Source of the DNA: Amoebidium appalachense
Lineage: Eukaryota; Ichthyosporea
DNA: 64,000 nt
NCBI GenBank assembly: GCA_963693365.1
Contig: CAVNZM010000003.1
Coordinates: 12,586,001-12,650,000 of the forward strand
Direction of reading: 5' to 3'
The notes beneath the pieces were generated by a model. It was not told where the DNA came from, did no database searches, and saw nothing but the letters and a program-made list of their open reading frames with translations. Position 1 is the stretch's first letter. Each line of letters begins with the position of its first letter. The translations under genes and the position numbers were made by a program. Positions 1 to 8,070 of the stretch are shown piece after piece.

Positions 1-1
1 G

Positions 2-713
2 CTCCACGCAAGACTCGGCAAGGGCGACACGATGCTGTCGGACACGATGCTGCCGCTGCAGTCGGTGGAAACGTCGAACAGGACTGGACTCAACCACCTG
101 GTGTTTTCGACGTGTCCACTGGAGGGGGCCGGGGATGCGGTGACCATCGACCTGGATTGGGGCAAGTCGTTTCGGCTGACCTGGGAGCGCTGGGACACCA
201 CGCTGTCGCTGCTGCCACCGAGGGATCCGACGGAGGAGGAGGGCATGAGCGAGGGACGTGCGGTCCCCATGGAGGCAAAGAGAAAACGAACAACCCTTCT
301 GCGAATCGACTTTTTGAAGGACTTCCTTTGGCATGACATGGGGTGCGACATTCTGTCGCTGCAGTTATATGAATCAGTACAGAAAAATAGGCGGCAGTGT
401 AGAGAATAATGCAGGTATCGCGCAGTGCGTGTGTGTGTGCGACTGCGCCCCGGATGGTGCAGCACGCGTATATAAGCAGGGCCACACCCAACGTGTCGTC
501 CGAGCGCATGCTTGTGTGTGCGCACACAAATTTGTTTATTTTTCAGAGAAATGATCCCCCCCCACCCTTCTCGCCCGCGAGGCCCACTTCGCATCAATGG
601 AGTGGGGAAGCTCACCCCAGTGGCTTCATTCCGTGACCTCCTCGAGATCATCTACCTACTCCCTGGGAAGCGCGCCCACGAGTTCCGCAAGACCTGTGCC
701 ACCTACATAGCAC
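2..713 (+). CDS. Partial gene at left edge with LLPG / FRxxCA motif
   Basis: A reading frame open to the left edge runs to a stop at 407-409 and looks coding in its first 110 codons (segments such as AVTIDLDWGKSFRLTWERWD). A second coding-looking stretch at 546-713 contains SFRDLLEIIYLLPGKRAHEF followed by RKTCATYIA. The two join in frame if an intron runs from a GT at about 341 to the TTTATTTTTCAG acceptor at 545; a second donor (GTAAGG) follows at 714. The LLPGK...FR..CA pattern resembles a short domain I associate with repeated protist and giant-virus genes (KilA-N/BRO-like context), but this is recollection, not a search. No downstream exon is visible before the zinc-finger remnant and mobile element. 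Alternative: the TATATAA at about 467 could be a separate promoter for the 551 ATG. The function is unknown. Confidence 0.4.
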
Positions 714-1107
714 GTAAGGGTAAAATTTTGTGGAATGCCATCCACAACTTTGCTTGTTTCGACCAATTGTCTGTGTGCTCGCTCGTGATGACTCCACGAG
801 GATCGAGTATGAAAAGTGGCAGCGCAGATATGGCAGGAATATGGTCTTACGCCCGTGTGCACTCTTTGGTGGACGGTCAAACTGGCCTTGTGCCGGTATG
901 ATTTGCTGCTACAATGATCTTTGGCAACCTTGTTTTTCTTTGTCATATATATGGTCAATTTGATAGCTGTTCGATCTTGTGTCCAGAGCGGTGGTTGTAA
1001 AAGGCAACAACAACAACCCACTGCAAGTGTCACAAAGGGCACACTTATTCTTGTTATCTGAAACTGCCAATGTTGGGCAACTTCAAATATTTTCTATACC
1101 TTATAGT

Positions 1108-1791
1108 ATGCCCCACAATGGCACCAAGTACATATCTGGACTTCAATCCAGAAAGAAGTACGGGGTATCGGGATCCTCACTTCGGAGATGGGCAAACCAG
1201 GGACGCATCCGAATTGTTAGAACACCAGGCAATGTCCGCCTGTACAACACCTCGGACATTGACACGTTGCTCGGGTGTGAAACGGACACACGAACAGACA
1301 GAGTTGATGTTGCCTACGCACGGGTCTCATCCCACAAACAGCGCACGGACCTCGACCGGCAAGTTCAGTATCTGCGTGAACGGTGTCCCAATCACGAAAT
1401 TGTCACTGATGTCGGGAGTGGCGTCAACTTTAAGCGCAGAGGACTGCTGTCCATTTTGGAACAGGCAAGCAAGGGAAATGTCAGAGAGATTGTGGTTGCC
1501 CACAATGACAGGCTGTGTCGACTCGCCGGTGACCTGCTGTGGTGGATTCTGGAAGCATATGGGGTCAAAATCGTGGTTCTCAATCACGCAGACGAGTCCA
1601 ATACAGATGAACTCGCGGAAGACCTTATCGCCGTCACCACCCACTTTGTCTGTAAGCATCATGGACGTTGCAAGTACGGAAACAAGTGCAATGGAACAGA
1701 GGGAAGCGGAAAGGAACGTCAAAAGACTAAAGCGCATGGCATCGAAACACATGAAGAAAGAGCAGAAACTCTATTTGAAGGATCGTCTTAA
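1108..1791 (+). CDS. tnpA: IS607-type serine recombinase transposase TnpA, 227 aa
   Basis: This enzyme cuts and rejoins both DNA strands of the element ends through a covalent phosphoserine link. Residues 8-52 form a MerR-type helix-turn-helix (YGVSGSSLRRWANQGRIRIV then RTPGNVRLYN), typical of the IS607 N-terminal DNA-binding domain. The catalytic domain begins at about residue 66, with YARVSS at 70-75 giving the nucleophile Ser74. It continues with GSGVNFKRRGLLSIL (103-117) and the AHNDRLCRLAGDLL helix (131-144). The C-terminus keeps a His/Cys-rich stretch (VCKHHGRCKYGNKC). Length matches the family, usually about 200-220 aa. I chose ATG 1108 because homology starts there; the longer frame begins at a GTG. 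The 3' end overlaps the nuclease gene by 131 bp in another frame. Confidence 0.95.
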   Translation: MPHNGTKYISGLQSRKKYGVSGSSLRRWANQGRIRIVRTPGNVRLYNTSDIDTLLGCETDTRTDRVDVAYARVSSHKQRTDLDRQVQYLRERCPNHEIVTDVGSGVNFKRRGLLSILEQASKGNVREIVVAHNDRLCRLAGDLLWWILEAYGVKIVVLNHADESNTDELAEDLIAVTTHFVCKHHGRCKYGNKCNGTEGSGKERQKTKAHGIETHEERAETLFEGSS

Positions 1792-3070
1792 TGGACGGCC
1801 TCCGGAGCTTGACGATTATGTGGCCTGTGGAGTGAACGTTTTGGCTTTGCGGGAAAGGACCGAGCTTTTGGTCCGCACAAAACTCATCCGTGTGATCCCA
1901 ACAAAGGAACAAAAGCGATGGTTGGTCGAATGCTTCGGAGTGGCAAGGAAGATCTTCAATCAATGTGTAGGTCTTCACGACCTGAAGGGAAGCATGGACA
2001 AAACCGAATATCGCAAGCAATTTGTCAACAACAAAAGCATTCCAGACTGCGAAGAATACAAGAAGCGTGTGCCAAACCTTCTTCGTAACGGCGCGGTGGA
2101 TGATTTTTTCGGGGCCGTGGGTTCGCAGAAGGCAAAGGCACGTTATGCTAAGAAGAGGGGTTTAAAGGCAACCAGTGTCTTTGTCCGGTATAGATCCAAA
2201 AAGGACGGATATCAATCAATTCTAATACCCCGCGCACTCACCAAGTTCAATGGTACACACGCCATTTTTGCCCCAACGATGTGCCCCGAAGGTGGGCATT
2301 TGAAACTTGCGGAGCAAGTACAACCGGGTGAAATGGAAACAGATGGGCGGCTCTTGATGACCAGGGACGGGCATTTCTACCTATCAATTACATATCGGGT
2401 ACCGGGGGGTGATAGCCAAACCCCTCTAACCGAACAACACGATAGGCGGATATGTGCACTTGATCCTGGTATTAGAACCTTCCAGACTGTCTATGACCCC
2501 TGTAACAAGGAGGTCACACACCTTTTTCCCGGGGACATCAAACGCATCAGTCGGCTGCTCAACCGTGAGGACCAGCTGAAAAGTCGTTTGACACAGACAT
2601 CTGTTAAACACAAAAGTCGGTATCGGATGAGAAAGGCCCTGTTCCGAATGCGCCGAAGGGTTCAGAACCTTATTGCCGACGCACACTGGAAGGCCGCTGG
2701 ATGGCTCACCTCCAACTTCGACGTGGTAGTTATTCCTTGGTTTGACTCTGGGAGTATGTCACGTAGGGGCAAGAGGAAACTTCGCAGCAAGAGCGTCCGA
2801 TGCATGATGGGTTGGCAGCATGCCAAGTTTCGACAACGGCTGGTGTGTAAAGCAGAGCAACGGGGAACTGCAGTGGTGTTTGTCAATGAATCCTACACCA
2901 GCAAAACGTGTGGGAGGTGTGGACAGATCAACCAGGGTCTTGGAGGTTCTAAGGTGTTCAAGTGTAAACATTGTGGGTTGGTCATTGACAGAGATGTCAA
3001 TGGGGCTCGCAACATATTTATTCGCTCATGTACGCGGCCCGTGGGCAGCCACGGGCCTCTGCCGGTATAG
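1661..3070 (+). CDS. tnpB: TnpB / Fanzor2-like RNA-guided nuclease, 469 aa
   Basis: TnpB and Fanzor proteins bind an RNA from the 3' end of their own element and cut matching DNA beside a short motif; they are the ancestors of Cas12. The C-terminal half shows the whole split RuvC fold: CALDPGIRTFQ with Asp268, FVNESYTSKTCGRCG with Glu410 plus Cys417 and Cys420, the second zinc pair in FKCKHCG (Cys435, Cys438), and DRDVNGARNIF with Asp445. The Arg/Lys-rich helix at 317-335 fits the RNA-binding bridge region. The N-terminal part from RTKLIRVIPTKEQKRWL is the wedge-like TnpB start. Start is ATG 1661 or ATG 1691. All catalytic and zinc residues are present, so activity is plausible. Association with an IS607 transposase in a eukaryote points to the Fanzor2 group; phylogeny would decide. 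Confidence 0.95.
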   Translation: MDVASTETSAMEQREAERNVKRLKRMASKHMKKEQKLYLKDRLNGRPPELDDYVACGVNVLALRERTELLVRTKLIRVIPTKEQKRWLVECFGVARKIFNQCVGLHDLKGSMDKTEYRKQFVNNKSIPDCEEYKKRVPNLLRNGAVDDFFGAVGSQKAKARYAKKRGLKATSVFVRYRSKKDGYQSILIPRALTKFNGTHAIFAPTMCPEGGHLKLAEQVQPGEMETDGRLLMTRDGHFYLSITYRVPGGDSQTPLTEQHDRRICALDPGIRTFQTVYDPCNKEVTHLFPGDIKRISRLLNREDQLKSRLTQTSVKHKSRYRMRKALFRMRRRVQNLIADAHWKAAGWLTSNFDVVVIPWFDSGSMSRRGKRKLRSKSVRCMMGWQHAKFRQRLVCKAEQRGTAVVFVNESYTSKTCGRCGQINQGLGGSKVFKCKHCGLVIDRDVNGARNIFIRSCTRPVGSHGPLPV

Positions 3071-3171
3071 GCCAAGGTTCTTGTAATCTTGCATGACCAT
3101 GCCACTAGCCTAGCTCCTTTCATGATGACCCGTGGTCATGTTGGCAAGTTTAGGAAAGGATGGTAGGTTCA
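3030..3171 (+). ncRNA. Candidate omega-RNA (guide scaffold) of the TnpB/Fanzor element
   Basis: In TnpB systems the guide RNA scaffold overlaps the 3' end of the nuclease gene and ends at the element's right end, with the guide taken from flanking DNA. Here a perfect 9-bp GC-rich hairpin, GGCCCGTGG / CCACGGGCC with loop GCAG, sits at 3036-3057 inside the last codons of the nuclease gene. A second possible stem pairs CATGACCA (about 3091) with TGGTCATG (about 3133). If the right end is at 3171, the guide would read the zinc-finger gene sequence from 3172 onward. The hairpins are seen; the RNA itself is inferred from the family. Confidence 0.45.
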
Positions 3172-3537
3172 ACTGTATCTGCATCCCATATAATCACATC
3201 TGAAAGAGTTCCCGCCAGAATGCGATCTCTGATGCACACGATATGAACTTGGATGTATAAATTCCTTGCCACAATCGCTGCAAATAAAGGGTTTTTCTGA
3301 CTTGTGTTTCCACATGTGTGTTGACAACGAAGCTGGGGTTGTATATGCAGCTGAACACTCCGGATAATCACATTTGAACATAGGGCGCCTGTGTGTTTTC
3401 GCAGATGGGTTTCCAAGTGAGCCTTCTGCCTGAAGTTCCGTCCACACTCCGGCCAGTTGCGCTTCCACCCACGAGAATCTGTTATCGTTGAGGTTAAGGC
3501 ATAAAAAAGCCAACGTTTTCCTTTGCCCTGAGTAATT

Positions 3538-3853
3538 CAAGTTACTCTGAGCATAAAATTAATGGTTTTTTATTTGTTTCATGAGTAACAATATCTTACT
3601 CAGGGTACTCATTCTGAGTAACACAGACAAGTTTCCCCCACTAGATGTTACTCACCCAAATATGGTAAAGGTTTCCTTTTTAGGTATAAAAATATGCAAT
3701 TGTCATATAGTGAGTAGGATGAGCCTGAGTAGGATGAGTACGTACTCATCTACTGTGGGCTACGGGTATACCTAAATCTCAATCCAAAAGGAAATTGGAA
3801 CACCCGGGGGGAGACCAGATGAGTAGGTACTCAAGCTACTCATCCTACTCACC
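3538..3853. repeat. GTTACTC / GAGTAGGATGAG foldback repeat cluster
   Basis: Short direct and inverted copies of GAGTAAC/GTTACTC and GAGTAGGATGAG fill this stretch. The right half (3711-3853) forms an inverted repeat: GTGAGTAGGATGAG near its left end is matched by CTCATCCTACTCAC at its right end, and GAGTACGTACTCATCT is matched by AGATGAGTAGGTACTC further in. It resembles a small foldback element lying between the zinc-finger remnant and the island. No coding sequence is seen. Confidence 0.5.
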
Positions 3854-3862
3854 CCATCACTG

Positions 3863-4164
3863 CCTATAGGCATGCCCCGTGTGCAGGGCACTGATTTCTA
3901 CCCTCTTCTGGTTGGTGCCAAGAGGCAGTGCCCTACACGTGTGGTGTCTAAACAGCCTATAGGCATGCTCTGTGTGCAGGGCACTGATTTCTACCCTCTT
4001 CTGGTTGGTGCCAAGAGGCAGTGCTCTACACGTGTGGTGTCTAAACAGCCTATAGGCATGCTCCGTGTGCAGGGCACTAATTTGTTGTGCCTTCCTTTTT
4101 TGGTTAGATCTATACCCGGCCAATGGTTAGCAGCCACGGGTTTGTTTTCATCAAGCTTAGACGT
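3863..4164 (+). repeat. Left inverted arm: 93-bp tandem repeat plus unique inner end
   Basis: CCTATAGGCATG recurs at 3863, 3956 and 4049, giving a 93-bp period. The inner 85 bp (4080-4164, including GGCCAATGGTTAGCAGCC) reappears in reverse complement at 11164-11250. There are no variable spacers, so it is a minisatellite and not a CRISPR-like array. Confidence 0.9.
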
Positions 4165-4232
4165 TAATACATACTAAGTAACAGAATGAAATCACTCGCA
4201 AGTGTTATCCCTCATGATTGTATCAATCCGTT

Positions 4233-4577
4233 TCATGGAGTCTTAGCGGACTGGCCCAGCCGTATGAGACAGGCCCGTAGAAAGTCCTTTTGCTTCTTCA
4301 GCTTGTCGTTTTCCAGCTGCAGCTCTTGGTTCTCCACCACCAAATTCTTGTTCTCTTCGCACACCTTGTTGCGCTCCTCTTGCAGGCCCTTGATCACCTC
4401 CCGCTGGTTCTTGTTAATTGTGCGCAGCGCGTCGTTGTCCTTGTCCATGTCGTTGTTCAACTCCCTCAGCTGCTGGATCAGCCCGTGCAGCCCCTCGTTG
4501 GCCTCCTTCAGCATCTTGTTGGTCTCTTGCAGCTGCTTGGTGTGTGCATCTTGGCGCTGTGTATCTGTTTCATCCAT
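4233..4577 (-). CDS. Small coiled-coil protein, 114 aa
   Basis: A complete frame starts at ATG 4575-4577 and encodes an almost wholly charged, helical protein. Residues 15-100 show heptad-like Leu/Ile spacing among Glu, Gln, Lys and Asn (for example QLQETNKMLKEANEGLHGLI and LQEERNKVCEENKNLVVENQ), ending in a basic LKKQKDFLRACLIRLG segment. No signal peptide or membrane span is seen. It lies just inside the left inverted arm, transcribed towards it, with the 116-bp repeat array upstream. The other two island proteins also begin with a coiled coil, so oligomerisation may be a common theme. I do not recognise a family. The long uninterrupted frame in non-repetitive DNA is the argument that it is real. 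Confidence 0.6.
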   Translation of the reverse strand: MDETDTQRQDAHTKQLQETNKMLKEANEGLHGLIQQLRELNNDMDKDNDALRTINKNQREVIKGLQEERNKVCEENKNLVVENQELQLENDKLKKQKDFLRACLIRLGQSAKTP

Positions 4578-4625
4578 TGTGTCGTTTGCAGCCGGTTGGG
4601 CAGGAGGTGTTTAGTTTTTCTATCC

Positions 4626-5309
4626 ACGAAGCAAAGCAGTGTGAACAAAAAAAAAAACGTCCCTCTTATTTTTACGAAGCAAAAGTGTGACCCAAAAAAA
4701 CCGTCCCTCTTACACAGTGCAAAATAAAGCAAAATCCTATGATGCGCAAACACACCGTGAACTAAAAAAACTCGCCACTGATTATTTACACGAAGTAAAG
4801 CAGTGTGAACAAAAAAAAGCGCTCCTTACACAATGCAAAATAAAGCAAAATCCTATGATGCGCAAACACACCGTGAACTAAAAAAACTCGCCACTGATTA
4901 TTTACACGAAGTAAAGCAGTGTGAACAAAAAAAAGCGCTACTTACACAATGCAAAATAAAGCAAAATCCTATGATGCGCAAACACACCGTGAACTAAAAA
5001 AACTCGCCACTGATTATTTACACGAAGTAAAGCAGTGTGAACAAAAAAATGCGCTCCTTACACAATGCAAAATAAAGCAAAATCCTATGATGCGCAAACA
5101 CACCGTGAACTAAAAAAACTCGCCACTGATTATTTACACGAAGTAAAGCAGTGTGAACAAAAAAAAGCGCTCCTTACACAATGCAAAATAAAGCAAAATC
5201 CTATGATGCGCAAACACACCGTGAACTAAAAAAACTCGCCACTGATTATTTACACGAAGTAAAGCAGTGTGAACAAAAAAAAGCGCTCCTTACACAATGC
5301 AAAATAAAA
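4626..5309. repeat. 116-bp tandem repeat, about five full copies plus degenerate copies
   Basis: GAACTAAAAAAACTCGCC recurs at 4759, 4875, 4991, 5107 and 5223, a 116-bp period with near-perfect copies. Two degenerate units lie at 4626-4740. The unit contains A-runs and AAATAAAG. Because 116 is not a multiple of three, the short frames crossing it are not credible genes. It lies between two divergently transcribed island genes, where a promoter or insulator role is conceivable. Confidence 0.9.
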
Positions 5310-5639
5310 CATACACACACACACACCAAGCCATTTGTATCCAGCTCGGACCCCTTTTTGTGCGCACACTTCTGGTTGGTGTATAAGTATTGGATCCACG
5401 TGAGCGCGAGTTTCCTAAGTGCTGCTCAAAAAGTGACATGTTGTTCCCAGCAGGCAGTGCACCGATTCGCTATCAGTTGACATCGTGTTCAAGCAGTCAG
5501 CACCATGTGATTGTGTACTTTTCCTGACCAATTTTTGTATCCCTGATAGACAGAATAATGCTCGTAATTGTTGGGAAGCATATTCGTGTTTTTTTAGGAG
5601 TTGCTACATCAAAATACATTGTGTTCAAACACTGACGGC

Positions 5640-5915
5640 CAAGTTGCAAAGATCGGATTACAATCCAATCTGTCAAATGACAATTCTCAAGTCAAAACAT
5701 GCTCTTGTTGATCCAATCAGAATTCTTCAATCAGTCAGCAGATTTGGTTGAGCCCCAACTTATCGGATACACCAAGATGCCCAAATGACAATTAGCCAAT
5801 CAGATATTCACGCGATCTCTAGATCCAATCAAGCGTCGCGGCTGGGGTATATCCAACCAATCTAATGCAATAAAGCATCTGATGCCAAAGCCGGGCACGG
5901 CATATAAAAGCCCAT
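5640..5915 (+). promoter_or_regulatory. Promoter with five CCAAT-type boxes and TATA box
   Basis: Five CCAAT-type boxes occur within 220 bp (near 5660, 5714, 5794, 5824 and 5857), followed by GGCATATAAAAGC at 5899-5911. The TATA box is about 90 bp before the ATG at 5995. The same 13-mer lies in reverse orientation about 100 bp before the ATG of the 10951 gene. Confidence 0.6.
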
Positions 5916-5994
5916 ACTCTCTTCAATCCACACACCTTTTCCATGTTAGCTAGCTTCTCCCTTGGCACACAGCGTACATCCAACTGTCACGAAA

Positions 5995-6745
5995 ATGAGT
6001 TCTAACATCAAAGATCTAGAAAGGCGCGCTAAAAAAATAGAGACAAGACTCAAGACTTTGGAGGAGGATGCAAAGGTCCTGCGGGACACCCAGACCCGTT
6101 TCGTGTGCGCCCTTGCTAGGCACGCCCGCATGGCTTTAAGCAAGCGCACCACTACAGCAGCAACCGTGGCACCCCCAGCGCTGACCGTGGCACCCCCAGC
6201 GCTGACCGTGGCACCCCCAGCGCTGACCGTGGCACCCCCTGTCCTGGCAGCGGCACCTGCACTTCGTGCTGGCGAGCATGGCAGCTCCTATCCCGTGGAC
6301 TTGGCCCCCCTGCCCCTGCAGCGCTCACGTTTGCACATCACACAGGGGTCCAAGACACGGGAGAAACCACGAAGACAGCAGAAGAGGACACGAGAGGAAG
6401 TCAGAAGCTCTGGGTCGGAGGAGGAGCACCATTCTCCAGTGCCTCCTTGGTTCAACTGGAAGACCTTCACACAGGGGTCCAAGACACGGGAGAAACCACG
6501 AAGACAGCAGAAGAGGACACGACGGAGAGGAAGTCAAAAGCTCTGGGTCGGAGGTACAGGAGGAAGTGCCTCCTTGGTTCAAGACCTTGCTATGGGGACC
6601 TGAGGAGTACTCGTCTTCTGAGGAGCACTCGTCTTCCGAGTCCAAGACCTTGACACGGGGACAGCAGAAAAGGGCACGAGCCAGTGAAGCCAGCAGCTCT
6701 GGGGCGTCTTCCGAGTCTTCAGACGGAGATATCAACTGGCCTTGA
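5995..6745 (+). CDS. Coiled-coil, Pro/Ala-repeat and basic protein with probable frameshift
   Basis: From ATG 5995 the protein has a coiled coil (MSSNIKDLERRAKKIETRLK onward, residues 1-40). A sevenfold-like VAPPALT/VAPPVLA tract encoded by a 21-bp tandem repeat follows, then two copies of a module with ITQGSKTREKPRRQQKRTRE, SSGSE and VPPWF. The starting frame ends at 6603, but in copy 2 a 4-base difference (CGACGGAGAGG against CGAGAGG) throws it out of phase. The other frame continues the module (EEVKSSGSE, VPPWFK) into an acidic Ser/Glu tail ending DGDINWP at about 6743. So the gene is frameshifted, mis-assembled, or uses frameshifting. The basic patches suggest nucleic-acid binding or nuclear location. 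No known family. The earlier TTG in frame is not needed. Confidence 0.55.
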
Positions 6746-6800
6746 CACGGTGAAAAAAGGGGCCGCTATTAGAGAGTAGCCTCAGGCTATTCTAGTGCTT

Positions 6801-8070
6801 GTGTGCAGGTGTACTTAACATTGAGTGTACTTAGGGTGGGGCTGTGCAGACGTGTACTTAAAGGGTGGGGCTGTGCAGACGTGTACTTAGGATGGTGCAG
6901 ACGTGTACTTAAAGGGTGGGGCTGTGCAGACGTGTACTTAAAGGGTGGGGCTGTGCAGACGTGTACTTAGGATGGTGTAGAGGTACTTAGGGTGGTGCAG
7001 AGTGTACTTAGGGTGGTGCAGAGTGTACTTAGGGTGGGGCTGTGCAGAGTGTACTTAGGGTGGTGCAGACGTGTACTTAGGGTGGGGCTGTGCAGAGTGT
7101 ACTTAGGGTGGTGCAGACGTGTACTTAGGGTGGTGCAGAGGTGTACTTAGGGTGGTGCAGACGTGTACTTAGGGTGGTGCAGAGGTGTACTTAGGGTGGT
7201 GCAGAGGTGTACTTAGGGTGGTGCAGACGTGTACTTAGGGTGGTGCAGAGGTGTACTTAGGGTGGTGCAGACGTGTACTTAGGGTGGTGCAGACGTGTAC
7301 TTAGGGTGGTGCAGAGGTGTACTTAGGGTGGTGCAGACGTGTACTTAGGGTGGTGCAGAGGTGTACTTAGGGTGGTGCAGACGTGTACTTAGGGTGGTGC
7401 AGACGTGTACTTAGGGTGGGGCTGTGCAGAGTGTACTTAGGGTGGTGCAGACGTGTACTTAGGGTGGTGCAGAGTGTACTTAGGGTGGGGCTGTGCAGAG
7501 TGTACTTAGGGTGGTGCAGAGTGTACTTAGGGTGGTGCAGAGGTGTACTTAGGGCTGTGCAGAGGTGTACTTAGGGTGGTGCAGAGTGTACTTAGGGTGG
7601 TGCAGAGGTGTACTTAGGGCTGTGCAGAGGTGTACTTAGGGTGGTGCAGAGGTGTACTTAGGGTGGTGCAGAGGTGTACTTAGGGCTGTGCAGAGGTGTA
7701 CTTAGGGTGGTGCAGAGTGTACTTAGGGTGGTGCAGAGGTGTACTTAGGGCTGTGCAGAGTGTACTTAGGGTGGTGCAGAGGTGTACTTAGGGCTGTGCA
7801 GAGGTGTACTTAGGGTGGTGCAGAGGTGTACTTAGGGTGGTGCAGAGGTGTACTTAGGGTGGTGCAGACGTGTACTTAGGGTGGTGCAGAGGTGTACTTA
7901 GGGTGGTGCAGACGTGTACTTAGGGTGGGGCTGTGCACCACAGTGTACTTAGGGTGGTGCAGACGTGTACTTAGGGTGGGGCTGTGCACCACAGTGTACT
8001 TAGGGTGGTGCAGACGTGTACTTACTAGTAGGGTGGGGCTGTGCACCACAGTGTACTTAGGGTGGTGCAT
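6801..8070. repeat. About 22-bp minisatellite containing TTAGGG
   Basis: More than 50 units of GTGTACTTAGGGTGGTGCAG plus AC or AG occur, with shorter variants and a GGGGCTGTGCAG variant, and stretches where unit types alternate. Each unit has one TTAGGG, but the array is not telomeric because the hexamer is never in direct tandem. A small array of the same unit recurs at 9281-9355. No gene is present. Confidence 0.95.

Larger units (their letters stand above)
899..3171 (+). mobile_element. IS607-family element carrying TnpA and TnpB/Fanzor2
   Basis: This 2.3-kb insertion holds two overlapping plus-strand genes, a serine-recombinase transposase and a RuvC nuclease, the organisation of IS607 transposons. 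IS607 elements move through a double-strand circular intermediate and make no target duplication or terminal inverted repeats. None are seen here. The borders are placed by the host zinc-finger frame: host codons stop at 896-898 and resume at 3175-3177, with one ambiguous codon. Both genes are intact and intronless although the surrounding genes are intron-rich, which supports recent arrival. IS607 elements with Fanzor2-type TnpB proteins are known in several protists, fungi and large DNA viruses, so transfer from a virus or bacterium is possible. The exact ends need an empty-site allele. Confidence 0.85.
656..3480 (-). pseudogene. C2H2 zinc-finger gene, frameshifted and split by IS607 element
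   Basis: Read leftwards, the minus strand encodes five consecutive C2H2 fingers, a family that usually binds DNA in the nucleus. Finger 1 (about 3375-3450) ends FRQKAHLETHLRKHTG but has Arg where the first Cys should be. A frameshift in the following linker moves the frame for finger 2 (FKCDYPEC...HMWKH) and finger 3 (FICSDCGKEF...HQRSH), which lie in 3169-3540. Finger 4 is cut: its FRCDYMGCRY half lies at 3175-3204, and its YRHKASLTVHQRVHTG half lies at about 851-898. In between is an opposite-strand IS607 element. Bringing the halves together restores the C-x4-C-x12-H-x3-H spacing. Finger 5 (YSCHICAATF...HERAH) follows, then a tail to a stop at 656. The lost Cys and frameshift suggest decay independent of the insertion. 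Confidence 0.8.

Noticed and set aside
1070-1660. Upstream extension of the nuclease frame (to 1070)
   Set aside because: This part overlaps the recombinase in another frame, has none of the TnpB pattern, and family homology begins near 1661-1880.
899-3171. Interval between the half-fingers as a zinc-finger intron
   Set aside because: No GT-AG pair on the minus strand rejoins the finger in frame, and the interval codes two opposite-strand IS607 proteins.
4687-5480. Small proteins read across the 116-bp repeats
   Set aside because: The unit length is not a multiple of three, stops recur in each copy, and the peptides follow the DNA repeat.
6801-8070. Interstitial telomere (TTAGGG)n
   Set aside because: TTAGGG appears once per 22-bp unit and never in direct tandem.
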